A stretch of DNA of 64,000 nt from Sphingomonas sp. SORGH_AS_0950 (lineage in GTDB: Bacteria; Pseudomonadota; Alphaproteobacteria; Sphingomonadales; Sphingomonadaceae), in contig NZ_JAUTAE010000001.1 in NCBI RefSeq assembly GCF_030818415.1, forward strand, positions 250,501 to 314,500, given 5' to 3'. Shown here piece by piece: positions 35,021 to 44,177 of the stretch; position 1 is the stretch's first letter; the number at the start of each line of letters is the position of its first letter. The translations under genes were made by a program, and so were the position numbers. The notes under the pieces were generated by a model. The model worked only from the letters and a program-made list of their open reading frames with translations, did no database searches and was not told the origin of the DNA.

Positions 35021-36181
35021 TCAACCAACGTGGCGCTGGGGGGCCAGTCCATCGATCGCCGCCAGGATAGCGGTGTGGATCGCGATGCGCGCTTCGCCGA
35101 TGCGCTTGTTGTCGCGGGTGGGGTTCACGCGATTGGTCAACAGAATGATGAAGGCATCGCGCTTGCGGTCGATATAGATGGACGTGCCGGTAAAGCCGGT
35201 ATGGATCAGCGCGTCGGGTGAGGCGCGCGGCCCGGCAAAGCTACCGGAGGCATCGGGCATGTCCCATCCCAAAGCGCGCGAAGTGCCCGGCGGTTCGGCC
35301 TGGCGAGTGGTGAAGGCGGCGATGGTGGACGGCTTCAACAGGCCCTTGCCGTCGCGAAGATAGAGTTCCGCCAGCTTTGCGAGGTCCCGCGCGGTGGAGA
35401 ACAGCCCAGCATGCCCGGAAACCCCATCCAGCACATAGGCATTTTCGTCATGCACCTCGCCCCGGATCAATCGGTGCCGAAATATCTTGTCCTGCTCGGT
35501 GGGCACGATCCTGGCCAAGTTGCGGGCGGACGGGTTGAAGCCGGTATCCTTCATCCCCAACGGTCCAAACACAGCGTCGTGCAGGAAGCGGTCGAGCGGC
35601 TTGCCCGATAGGCGCGCGACGATCTCGCCCATCAGGATCATGTTCTCGTCGCGATACTGATAGTGCGAACCGGGTGTCCATGCGACCGGCATATGATCGA
35701 TCAGGGCGAGCAGCTCCTGCCGGTTGCGGCTATGCTGCCAGAGAAGATCGGTGATGAACAAGCCCGAGCTGTGACCCAGCAGGTGACGCACGGAAATCCG
35801 CTCATGCCCGGGCGTACCGGCGAAGGTCGGCAGATAGTCGATCACCGGCCGGTCGAGGTCCAGCAGCCCCCGGTCATAGAGCAACTCGGCCGCGGTTGTC
35901 GTACCGACGACCTTGGTCAGCGAGGCGAGATCGAAGATCGCGTTGCGGGGCATGGGCAGCGCATCGGGCGCGGACGACATCCGCCCGAAGTTGCGCAGCG
36001 CCACCAGCCGACCATGGAGACCGATCGCGACGACCGCGCCTGGAAAGGCCTTGCCGACCCAGGATTGGATTTCATCAAAGGCTTCGGCGAAGCGTGGCGG
36101 CCGTGCCTGGGCAACGACAGCCTGGGCGAATATTGCCCCCACGGTCATCCCCTGCACGAAGCGCCGCCGGTCGATCGTCAT
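35021..36181 (-). CDS. Tat-exported serine hydrolase, class C beta-lactamase fold (AmiE/YbbE-like)
   Basis: 386 residues from ATG 36181, overlapping the acylase stop (ATGA). A Tat motif (DRRRFVQGMT) begins the leader. The catalytic SxxK is SLTK in FDLASLTKVVGTTT. The second motif is a Tyr in YQYRDEN, and the third box is HTGFTGTS in place of KTG. The HTGFTG variant also occurs in B. subtilis YbbE (AmiE), which removes the peptide from MurNAc. Given murQ and anmK in this island, an N-acetylmuramoyl-L-alanine amidase, D-aminopeptidase or carboxypeptidase role is likely, in the periplasm. True beta-lactamase activity is less likely. Confidence 0.88.
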   Translation of the reverse strand: MTIDRRRFVQGMTVGAIFAQAVVAQARPPRFAEAFDEIQSWVGKAFPGAVVAIGLHGRLVALRNFGRMSSAPDALPMPRNAIFDLASLTKVVGTTTAAELLYDRGLLDLDRPVIDYLPTFAGTPGHERISVRHLLGHSSGLFITDLLWQHSRNRQELLALIDHMPVAWTPGSHYQYRDENMILMGEIVARLSGKPLDRFLHDAVFGPLGMKDTGFNPSARNLARIVPTEQDKIFRHRLIRGEVHDENAYVLDGVSGHAGLFSTARDLAKLAELYLRDGKGLLKPSTIAAFTTRQAEPPGTSRALGWDMPDASGSFAGPRASPDALIHTGFTGTSIYIDRKRDAFIILLTNRVNPTRDNKRIGEARIAIHTAILAAIDGLAPQRHVG

Positions 36182-38445
36182 GGGTGAAGCTCCGTCACCT
36201 GGCGAATATGTGCGTCGACCGCCTTCCTGCCAAATGGAAAGGGGCGTGCCCGACCGGCTAGCCACGTCGCATAGCCGTCGCGGTAATGCGGGGAGCGCGG
36301 ATCGATCGACTGGCCGGGCAGGGTCAGGATACAGCTCCGATCCCAATCGCCGACATCGCAGACCATCAGGACGCTCGCGCCGTGGCTGACGTGATAGTCG
36401 CGGGCGGCGACATAGCCGCGCGCCATCACGGTGAAGGTGTCGCCCCCGGACCGGCCGCCCTCGATGACGGGTAGCGCGGCGTCGATCGCGGGCAAGCCGG
36501 ACAGGGGATGGCGAAGGACGACGCGGTGAATGTCACCCCAACGCCAGGCGGCCGGATCGGCGCCCAACGCCTCCGACGCCGTCTCCCAGGCCCGGCCGAG
36601 CGCCTTCGCCAGCAGAGCGTCGCGCGCCGCCTCAGGGTCGGGGCCGAGGCGCGTATCGGGATGAGTCAGCAGCGCGAGCATCGGTCGCGGATCGATCGAT
36701 GTCACCAACTCGCGCGCGCTGTCGGGCACGATCGCGGCGAGGCAGGCTTTGCCGAGTTCGATCCACAGCATTTCAAACAAAGCGGCGGCGGCGCTGTCCG
36801 CACCCAGCCGAGCATCCCAGTCGCAGAGCATGACTGCCGCCCGCGCCGCCATGCCGTCGAGCGCCTTCGGCAGCAACGGCAGAAGGGCCTGCGCGGGCAG
36901 CGAGAGATCGTCATGCTGTAACGCCACGCTATCGGCGACGGAATGACAGTCGGCGTCACCGAGCACCTGCGCGATCCGGTCGTAGCGATAAGGCGCGTTC
37001 CAGGTGAAGCTCGTCATTCCCTTGGTCGACGACCATTCCGGTGGAAGATTGAACTGGTTGGCCGAGGCGAACCAGCCCTGCGCCGGATTGAGAAGCGTCG
37101 GCATCTGCTCGGCGGGAAGAATACCCTGCCAGTCATGGCGTCCGTCGCCCGGCACCGGCAACAGGCCGTCAGCCTGGTTACGGATTGGAACATGGCCCAG
37201 CAATCGCCAGCCCGTGTTGCCGTCGATATCGGCATAATGGAAGTTGGTCGGCGCCACGTGCAGCCGGGCGGCCTCGGCGATTTCGTCCCAGTTCCCTGCC
37301 AGATTGAGCGCGATGATGGCAAAGGTCATGTTAGCGCCGGGAAGCAGCGAGGCCGACGCCATGGCCGTGGCACGCAGGCGGGATGGATCGTGGCGCAACA
37401 CCGGCCCGTGTTCGGCATGGCGGAGCGTCACCACCACGTCATCGGCGTCCTTCACGCGGATCGTTTCGGTCGTCTTTGCGAACCGCTTCCATTGGTCCTG
37501 ATGGCGATAGCATTCGGGATCGTCCGGGCTCAGCTCCAGGACGTACAGATCCTCCTGATCGATATGCGAATTGGTCCGCCCGAACGCATAATGGTCGGTA
37601 TGGCCCTGCATGATGCCGGGCATGCCGGGGCTCCCCGCGCCGATCACGTCGAAACCCGGGGCGGTGAGATGGGCAAGATGACGTGGGGAAAAGCCTCCGA
37701 TACCGAGATGCGGATCATTGGCCAGGATCGGGCGACCGGTGGCCGACCGCGCAGACGAGATTGTCCAAGCATTGCTGCCATGCGCGTTGCGGTCGAGGCG
37801 GTCCTCGACCGGGTCGTAACCGGCAGGCGAGGTGCCGCTCCAGGGCAGCGGCCCTTCGGTCTCGCCCAAGATACCCAGATCGGCCTGAGAGACGGCTGCC
37901 AGATCGAGCCCCTCGGGTAGCTGGGGCGTGCGGTCCCCGGTCAGCGGTGCGACCAGCGTGTCGAGGTCTAGCAGGCCAAGCGTTGCGAGCCGGGCCCGCC
38001 GGATTTCGTCGGTAACGCTGCCCATGTCGCCACGGCGGACGCGGACCAGGTCGGCAATGTCCCACCGCAGTGGTTGCAGCTTCAGCACGTCATATTCCGG
38101 CGGCAATAGAGAGGGATCGCCCTCCAGCTCGGCGATGCGGGCGTTGATCCCGTCGACATAGGCGCGGGCGCAAACGACAACGTCCACGGGAAGCTCCGCC
38201 AGTTCGCTCTCGACGTTGCCGCGATAGAGGAGCAGGCGCGCGGCATGGTCATGGGGCACGAACCGCGCGCCGAACGCCTCCGCCAGCCGTCCCAGATCGC
38301 GCCGCACCTGGAGATCGATTTGGAACAGCCGGTCGCGGGCGACGACATAGCCCTGACCGAAATAAGCATCGGGGATCGAGGAGGCGCGAATATGCGGCAC
38401 GCCCCATTCGTCGTCGGCGATGGTTACGGATGCCCGCAGCGGCAC
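36178..38445 (-). CDS. Penicillin-acylase-family Ntn hydrolase without export signal
   Basis: 755 residues from GTG 38445, set by a strong AAAGGAGG six bases upstream. It begins straight into the alpha-chain fold (VTIADDEWGVPHIRA, FGQGYVVARDRLFQID) with no signal peptide, unlike its paralogue at 41841. The autocatalytic nucleophile is Ser in AHGSNAWTIS, after which RPILANDPHLG follows. The C-terminal PGQSIDPRSPHYRDGY block is present. The family cleaves amide bonds of N-acyl compounds (penicillins, acyl-homoserine lactones, acyl amino acids). The substrate is unknown; coupling to the serine hydrolase points to N-acyl or D-amino acid products. Without export, proenzyme processing would occur in the cytoplasm. 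Confidence 0.88.
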   Translation of the reverse strand: MPLRASVTIADDEWGVPHIRASSIPDAYFGQGYVVARDRLFQIDLQVRRDLGRLAEAFGARFVPHDHAARLLLYRGNVESELAELPVDVVVCARAYVDGINARIAELEGDPSLLPPEYDVLKLQPLRWDIADLVRVRRGDMGSVTDEIRRARLATLGLLDLDTLVAPLTGDRTPQLPEGLDLAAVSQADLGILGETEGPLPWSGTSPAGYDPVEDRLDRNAHGSNAWTISSARSATGRPILANDPHLGIGGFSPRHLAHLTAPGFDVIGAGSPGMPGIMQGHTDHYAFGRTNSHIDQEDLYVLELSPDDPECYRHQDQWKRFAKTTETIRVKDADDVVVTLRHAEHGPVLRHDPSRLRATAMASASLLPGANMTFAIIALNLAGNWDEIAEAARLHVAPTNFHYADIDGNTGWRLLGHVPIRNQADGLLPVPGDGRHDWQGILPAEQMPTLLNPAQGWFASANQFNLPPEWSSTKGMTSFTWNAPYRYDRIAQVLGDADCHSVADSVALQHDDLSLPAQALLPLLPKALDGMAARAAVMLCDWDARLGADSAAAALFEMLWIELGKACLAAIVPDSARELVTSIDPRPMLALLTHPDTRLGPDPEAARDALLAKALGRAWETASEALGADPAAWRWGDIHRVVLRHPLSGLPAIDAALPVIEGGRSGGDTFTVMARGYVAARDYHVSHGASVLMVCDVGDWDRSCILTLPGQSIDPRSPHYRDGYATWLAGRARPFPFGRKAVDAHIRQVTELHP

Positions 38446-38554
38446 GGCTTTCCTCCTTTCCTGGATCGGGCAGGGTCGCTTCGTGCCGTCGTCGCGCCGC
38501 CCACCCTGCCGGCCTGATGGCGGCGCCGGACGGGAGGGGGGCGGCGGGGACGGA

Positions 38555-38577
38555 TCACGGCGGTCGCGCCGCCGTGA
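38555..38577. terminator. Stem-loop between TBDR and acylase genes (no T-run)
   Basis: TCACGGCGG (38555-38563) and CCGCCGTGA (38569-38577) form a perfect 9-pair stem with a 5-base loop, just after the TBDR stop in the direction of transcription. No poly-T follows. It may cause partial termination or protect the TBDR message from decay, giving more receptor than acylase. Confidence 0.5.
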
Positions 38578-38595
38578 ACGCCCCGCTGCGCCGGC

Positions 38596-41547
38596 TCAGC
38601 GGGTCTGGAACCGGATGCCGAACCGGAAGGCGCGGCCGAGCAGGTCTGAATAGGTGCTGTTCGCCGCAAGCCCTGTTTCCGGCAACAGGATGGGATCGCG
38701 ATCCAGCAGGTTCGTGATGTTCAGGAACAGCTCGGCGCGACCGCCGCTATGCGTCTTGATCTTGGCGGTCAGGTTCAGGTCGAGATACATCGCGCCCGAG
38801 ATGGAGTTGTCGTCGATCGTCGGGAATTGCGAAACGGTCGCGGCGGGGCGCCCGGTCGGGCAGTTGCCATTGCAGACTATGTAGTTGTTGCCATAGGTCC
38901 CGCTGCTCACCCCGCGCGCCGTGCCGGTGACCGAGAAGCCGTCATCGTCATAGGCCAGGTTGAACCGATAGATCCATTTGGGCGGGCTGGTGCCGTTCAG
39001 CTGGCCGACGATGTCGACCGGCACCACGTTCGGCACGCCGCTGTCGGTGATGTTGTGGATATACCGCGTCGCCAGCCCGTGAAGCGTCACCGCGCCGGGG
39101 GCTTGACGGACGAGGTCGCTCAGCGGCACGCGGTAGTTGGCGTCGAAGTCGATGCCGCGTACCCATTGCCGCGCGAAGTTGAACGGGCTGGCCCGGAAGA
39201 ACAACTCCCGGTCGCCCGAGGGATCGGGGCCATAGGCGGCACAGAAGTCCTTGCGCCCTTCATAGCAGCGATTGATGATGTCCTGTGCGAAGAATTGCCC
39301 GATCGCGTCTCTCAGCTTGATGTCGAAGCCGTCGACCGAGGCCGAGAAGCCGGGAAGGAAGCGGGGTTGGAGCACGACGCCGATCGAGATCGAATCGGCC
39401 TTTTCGGGGTGCAGATTGGGGTTGCCCGTCGTGATTTCGCGGAAGGTGACGGTGGTTCGCCCGGTCGCGGGATCGGTCAGCGTATTGGTCCGCGACGTGC
39501 CCGATGCGTACAGCTCGCTGAGATTGGGGGCCCGGATGTCGCGTGAACGGGTGGCGCGGAAGCGGATGTCCGGGATGGGTTGCCACGTCGCGCCGAGCTT
39601 CCAGGTGGTGACATAGCCCGAGGTGGAATAGTCGGTCCCGCGAACCGCGCCGTTGAACTCCAGGCCGAGGCCCAGCGGGACCACCGTTTCGAGATAGGCT
39701 TCCTTGACGTGATAGCTGCCGAAGGTGGGCAGGAAATTGCCCACGGACCAGCCGGTCTGATATTGGCTGGGCACGAAGCCGGATACCGACTCCCGGCGAT
39801 ATTCGCCGCCTACCGCGACGCTGACGTCGCCCGCCCAGGTCGCGAACGGGGTCATCGACAGATTGGCACCGGCGACGGTCTGTTTCAGTTTCTGGTCGCG
39901 ATAGGGATCGCCCAGGACATAGTCGATCGCGGCCGGATTCGCGACGCCGATGCCCAGCCGGTTGAGCGGCACGCAGCCATTGGTCGGCGCGGTCAGCGAG
40001 GATCGGCATACGATCGTGCCCGCTGCCACACCCAGCGCATTGCCCGCCGGTGCGGCGACCGCGTCGGTCGCTGCGGCCATGTTGGCGGTGTTCATGATGT
40101 CGCGCAGCTGTTCATGCGCATTCGTTTCGCCATATTGGCCGTAGATGTTCCAGAAGGCCGTGTGGCCGAATGCCTGAAACTCACCCTCGCCGCCGATCGC
40201 GTAACGCTGAACGTCACGGCTGCTGTTGTTCTTTCGGTAGGGCAGGTCGACGGCGGTGCTGCCGACCGTCACCGAGGTGACGGCGGACCGCTCCGCCGGG
40301 GTGATGAGCCCGGCGGACACCGCATTGGCCAGGGCGGCCTGCAGATAGGGATTGGCCGCCGTGAGGGTGATGCCGGTCGTCGATTGCGGCCCGGCGTTGA
40401 ACAGCGTCTTTTGCCAGTTGTACGATGCCTCGGCGAACAGCGTCACGCCATTGGCGACTTCGTAGCTCAACCGGCCGAATGCGCCCCGGCGGTCGTCGTC
40501 CGCATCCAGGCCGATATTGCGGCCCTGATCGTTGACGCGCCAGTCCCCGCCCTGGGTCAGCGAAGGGGCGGTGGCGCCGCCCGGCGCCGGGAAGCTGAGC
40601 GCGCCATATTGATACTGGCTCGCTGCGCCGCCTTGCCCGAAATAGAGACCGCGTAGCCGGTTCGCCACGCCGCCGCTGGAATTCAGGATGATGCCACCGG
40701 GGGTCGTGTTGGAGACGCCGACCGGCTGGCGGATCAGATATTGCGGCTGGCCATTGGTGTTGGTGTAATTGGGATTGGTGATCCGGACCACGCCGCGCGC
40801 GTTCCATGCGCGGTCGACCCGGAAGATGCCGTCGCGATGCGCCCATTCGCCGCTCAGCAGCAGATGACCGCGATCATCGCGGCCAAAGGCCGTCCCGACG
40901 GCGGCGCTGAATGAGTAATTTGCACCATCGCCCCGTTCGGTGATCCCGCTGTCGGCCAGGACCTTGATGCCCTGATACTTCTTGTCCAGCACGAAGTTGA
41001 CGACCCCGGCGACCGCGTCCGATCCATAGGCCGCCGATGCGCCACCCGTGACGATCTCGACGCTCTTTACCAAGGCCTGGGGGAAGGTGTTGACGTCGAC
41101 CAGACCGGTGACGCTGGACGACACCGTCCGCCGCCCGTCGAGCAGCACCAGCGTGCGGATCTCGCCCAGACCGCGCAGGTTGAGCGCATTGATGCCCGCC
41201 AGGCCCGAACTGATCGCCAGCCGCGAATTGGAGGGGCGGGTGGAACCTGCCAGCGCGGGCAGCTGGTTGACGAAATCGGCAATGTTGTTCGTCGGTGAGG
41301 TGTTGAGGATATCCTCTTGCGTCGCCACGGTCAGCGGCGTCGGCGACTGGAACCCGTTGCGGATGATCCGCGTGCCGGTGACGGTGATGTCGTCCGGGTC
41401 GATTTGCGTTCCGTTGATGTCCGGCGGGGACGGGGGCGCGCCGGGTGACGGCGTCGTCTGGGCAAAGGCGGGGGAGGCAAGCGCCATCGACAAGGCTGTC
41501 AGGCCCGTGCCGGCGCTCATCAGACGGCGCCGAGATCCGTCGGTCAT
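38596..41547 (-). CDS. TonB-dependent outer-membrane receptor, large carbohydrate/peptide type
   Basis: 983 residues from ATG 41547; a TTG two codons earlier is in frame but weaker. The signal peptide ends in SPAFAQ. A proline-rich linker precedes the TonB box DDITVTGTRI. The plug includes LNLRGLGEIRTLVLLDGRRT and VEIVTGGASAAYGSDAVAGV, and the barrel ends in AFRFGIRFQTR. The GGASAAYGSDAVAGV form is usual in sphingomonad receptors for oligosaccharides and peptides. It lies between two penicillin-acylase paralogues: one downstream on its strand, the other divergent, 293 bases away. The three probably serve one N-acylated ligand. Confidence 0.93.
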   Translation of the reverse strand: MTDGSRRRLMSAGTGLTALSMALASPAFAQTTPSPGAPPSPPDINGTQIDPDDITVTGTRIIRNGFQSPTPLTVATQEDILNTSPTNNIADFVNQLPALAGSTRPSNSRLAISSGLAGINALNLRGLGEIRTLVLLDGRRTVSSSVTGLVDVNTFPQALVKSVEIVTGGASAAYGSDAVAGVVNFVLDKKYQGIKVLADSGITERGDGANYSFSAAVGTAFGRDDRGHLLLSGEWAHRDGIFRVDRAWNARGVVRITNPNYTNTNGQPQYLIRQPVGVSNTTPGGIILNSSGGVANRLRGLYFGQGGAASQYQYGALSFPAPGGATAPSLTQGGDWRVNDQGRNIGLDADDDRRGAFGRLSYEVANGVTLFAEASYNWQKTLFNAGPQSTTGITLTAANPYLQAALANAVSAGLITPAERSAVTSVTVGSTAVDLPYRKNNSSRDVQRYAIGGEGEFQAFGHTAFWNIYGQYGETNAHEQLRDIMNTANMAAATDAVAAPAGNALGVAAGTIVCRSSLTAPTNGCVPLNRLGIGVANPAAIDYVLGDPYRDQKLKQTVAGANLSMTPFATWAGDVSVAVGGEYRRESVSGFVPSQYQTGWSVGNFLPTFGSYHVKEAYLETVVPLGLGLEFNGAVRGTDYSTSGYVTTWKLGATWQPIPDIRFRATRSRDIRAPNLSELYASGTSRTNTLTDPATGRTTVTFREITTGNPNLHPEKADSISIGVVLQPRFLPGFSASVDGFDIKLRDAIGQFFAQDIINRCYEGRKDFCAAYGPDPSGDRELFFRASPFNFARQWVRGIDFDANYRVPLSDLVRQAPGAVTLHGLATRYIHNITDSGVPNVVPVDIVGQLNGTSPPKWIYRFNLAYDDDGFSVTGTARGVSSGTYGNNYIVCNGNCPTGRPAATVSQFPTIDDNSISGAMYLDLNLTAKIKTHSGGRAELFLNITNLLDRDPILLPETGLAANSTYSDLLGRAFRFGIRFQTR

Positions 41548-41840
41548 ATGCAATCCCCCTATTCACGATCTTTGGAGCGTGATCTCCCTGCGGCCGGTCA
41601 TGATCTTTTCGCTGATCCGTGCTTCCGGAATGGTGCAGGCGAGACGCAACCCAGGTCAAGGGTCGTCCGACTACCGATCGTTGGGTGGGCCATAGCCTTG
41701 GATTATGGCGGCATTGCACGCGCGTCGGGCCGCCCTATGGTCTGGCACCGGCCGTCCTGTCGACAGGGGGCATCACCGACTTTGCGGGGGTGCGCCACGG
41801 GATGATCCGACACACCGCATGGTTCGAGAAGGGGGAAGCC
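41548..41840. other. Divergent intergenic region between TBDR and second acylase
   Basis: About 290 bases without a convincing gene. It should hold promoters for both directions. I see no strong palindrome. The rightward frame upstream of ATG 41841 is open but lacks any recognisable protein sequence. Confidence 0.5.
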
Positions 41841-44177
41841 ATGGTCTCTCGCCGTACATTCCTGCTCGGCGCCACCGCGTTGGGTGCGCTTGCGCCCTGG
41901 CGAGGGATCGCCCGACCGGTCGGCTCGACCGCCTATGCGACGGTGCCCGGCCTGTCGCGACCGATCGAGATCGTGGACGATGGCTGGGGCATCCCGCATA
42001 TCCGCGCGCAGACCAAGGCGGACGCCTTTTTCGGTCAGGGCTATGTCGTTGCGCGTGACCGGCTGTTCCAGATCGACTTCGCCCATCGCCGGGAAATGGG
42101 GCGGATGGCCGAGGCGTTCGGCGCGGCGTTCGCGACATATGACGCCAAGGCGCAGCTGTTCCATTATCGCGGCGATCTCGATGCGGAGCTGGCCCGCATC
42201 CCGTCGCCGGTCCTGGACTGCGTGCGGGGCTATGTCGCTGGGATCAATGCCCGGATCGCCGAAGTGGAGCGCGATCCGACATTGCTGCCGCTGGAATATC
42301 GCATTCTGGGCGTGATGCCGATGCGTTGGGAATTGCGCGATCTGGTGGTGGCGCGGGGCGGCTCGGTCGGCAATGTCGACGACGAGATTCGCCGCGCCAT
42401 GCTGGCGGCAATGGGGCGGCTCGACCTCGACCGGCTGGTGGCCCCGCTGCGCCCCGCGATCGCGATGACCGTGCCGGAGGGACTGGACCCGGCACAGGTC
42501 AGCGAGGCGGACATGGGGGTGTTGCAGCTTGGGCCGCTGCCGTTCGGACGAGAGACGCCGACCCGGGAGCGGGACGAGATGTTGAGCGCCACCAATGCCG
42601 GGTCGAACGCCTGGACGGTGGCGGGAAGCCGCACCGCGACGGGGCGTCCGATCCTGGCCAATGACCCGCATCTGGGCATTGGCGGGTTCGGGCCGCGCCA
42701 CGTCGCCCATCTCAGCGCGCCCGGCCTGGACGTAATCGGCGGCGGGGCGCCGGGGCTGGCGGGCATCATGCAGGGCCATACCGACCGCTTCGCCTTCGGT
42801 CGCACCAATTTCCATATCGACCAGGAAGACCTGTTCGTGCTGGAGCTCCATCCGGACGACCCGGAGCGTTACCGCCATGACGGCGGCTGGAAGCGGTTCG
42901 AGCGGGAGGTGATCGACATTCCCGTGAAGGACGCGCCGCCGCACCGGGCGGTGCTCCGTTACGCGGTGCAGGGGCCGGTGGTGTCGCACGATTCGGCCCG
43001 TTCGCGCGCGACTGCGATCGCCTCGGTGGGAATGCAGCCGGGCGGATCGGGTGCGTTTTCGATGGTGGCCATCAACCTGGCGGAGGACTGGGCGGGGTTG
43101 CGCGAGGCGTTCAAGTTCCACCCGTCGCCCACCAATTTCCATTATGCCGATGTGCGCGGGCATCATGCGTGGCAGGCCATCGGCTTCTGGCCGGAGCGCA
43201 AGCGCGGCCATGGCCTGCTGCCGGTACCGGGCGATGGACGTTACGACTGGGTGGGGATGCGCGATTTCCGCGCCTTGCCCGGTGTGTTCGATCCCGCTGC
43301 GGGCTGGTTCGCCTCCGCGAACCAGAACAACCTGCCGCCAGGCTGGCCGATCGAAAGGAGCCCGGCCTTCTCGTTCCGCGATCCCGCACGCTATGATCGC
43401 ATTGCCGACGTGCTGTCGAAGCAGACCCGGCACAGCCTGGCCGACAGCGTGGCGCTGCAGCACGACACATCGTCGTCGCTCGCCCGGCGCTTCCAGGCGA
43501 TGTTACCGCGCCAGCCTTCGCCCGGAGCGGCGGCGGCGGTCGCGATGCTGGCGCGCTGGGATACGCGGATCGACGGTGCGAGCGGGGCGGCGGCACTGTA
43601 CGAGGTCGTGCTGCGCGCGCTGAATGTACGGATGCTCGGCGCACAGGTCCCGGAAAACGCACGCAGCCTGATTTCCTCGATCGAGCCGCCCGAACTGCTC
43701 CGTGTAGCCGCTGGTCGGCCCGACCTGGTCGACGAGTCGCTCGCCGTCGGCTGGACGGAAGCGGGCAAGCTGCTGGGGCCCGATCCCACGGCCTGGCGGT
43801 GGGATATGCTGCACCGGGTCCGGATCACGCATCCGCTTGCGCGGCTTCCGGCGATCGCGGCGGCTTTCCCCGCGATCGAGGTGGGCGGCTCAGGCGGCGA
43901 TGGCTTTACGGTGATGGCCCGCTGGCTGGGCAACGGACCGGACTGGCGGGTCGGCGGCGGCGCGAGCTATCTCGAGGTGATCGATGTCGGTGACTGGGAT
44001 CGTTCGCTGATGCTCAACCTGCCGGGCCAGTCGAACGATCCGCGCTCCCCGCACCGGCAGGACCAGGGTGGCCCGTGGAGTGCGGGCCAGATGCTACCCA
44101 TGCCGTTCAGCCGCGCCGCGGTCGACGCGGTCGCCACGACCGTCACCCACCTGCAACCCGAGAGGAGCCCGAGATGA
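41841..44177 (+). CDS. Tat-exported penicillin-acylase-family Ntn hydrolase
   Basis: 778 residues from ATG 41841, preceded by AAGGGGGAAG. The Tat leader has SRRTFLLGATALG. The mature part (IEIVDDGWGIPHIRA, FGQGYVVARDRLFQIDFAHR) is a close paralogue of the protein at 36178. The nucleophile Ser lies in NAGSNAWTVAG, followed by RPILANDPHLGIGGFG. It is expected to mature into alpha and beta chains in the periplasm. It is coupled to a D-aminoacylase gene (ATGA), so release of acyl groups from D-amino acid amides or related N-acyl compounds is a sensible guess. Acyl-homoserine lactone cleavage is another possibility. Confidence 0.9.
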   Translation: MVSRRTFLLGATALGALAPWRGIARPVGSTAYATVPGLSRPIEIVDDGWGIPHIRAQTKADAFFGQGYVVARDRLFQIDFAHRREMGRMAEAFGAAFATYDAKAQLFHYRGDLDAELARIPSPVLDCVRGYVAGINARIAEVERDPTLLPLEYRILGVMPMRWELRDLVVARGGSVGNVDDEIRRAMLAAMGRLDLDRLVAPLRPAIAMTVPEGLDPAQVSEADMGVLQLGPLPFGRETPTRERDEMLSATNAGSNAWTVAGSRTATGRPILANDPHLGIGGFGPRHVAHLSAPGLDVIGGGAPGLAGIMQGHTDRFAFGRTNFHIDQEDLFVLELHPDDPERYRHDGGWKRFEREVIDIPVKDAPPHRAVLRYAVQGPVVSHDSARSRATAIASVGMQPGGSGAFSMVAINLAEDWAGLREAFKFHPSPTNFHYADVRGHHAWQAIGFWPERKRGHGLLPVPGDGRYDWVGMRDFRALPGVFDPAAGWFASANQNNLPPGWPIERSPAFSFRDPARYDRIADVLSKQTRHSLADSVALQHDTSSSLARRFQAMLPRQPSPGAAAAVAMLARWDTRIDGASGAAALYEVVLRALNVRMLGAQVPENARSLISSIEPPELLRVAAGRPDLVDESLAVGWTEAGKLLGPDPTAWRWDMLHRVRITHPLARLPAIAAAFPAIEVGGSGGDGFTVMARWLGNGPDWRVGGGASYLEVIDVGDWDRSLMLNLPGQSNDPRSPHRQDQGGPWSAGQMLPMPFSRAAVDAVATTVTHLQPERSPR

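Noticed and set aside
35021..36181. Calling the serine hydrolase an AmpC beta-lactamase
   Set aside because: The third motif is HTGFTG rather than KTG, and the neighbours are acylases and muropeptide genes, so resistance to beta-lactams is not the supported reading.
41703..43463. A 586-codon leftward frame
   Set aside because: It is antisense to the exported penicillin acylase, which carries all family motifs.
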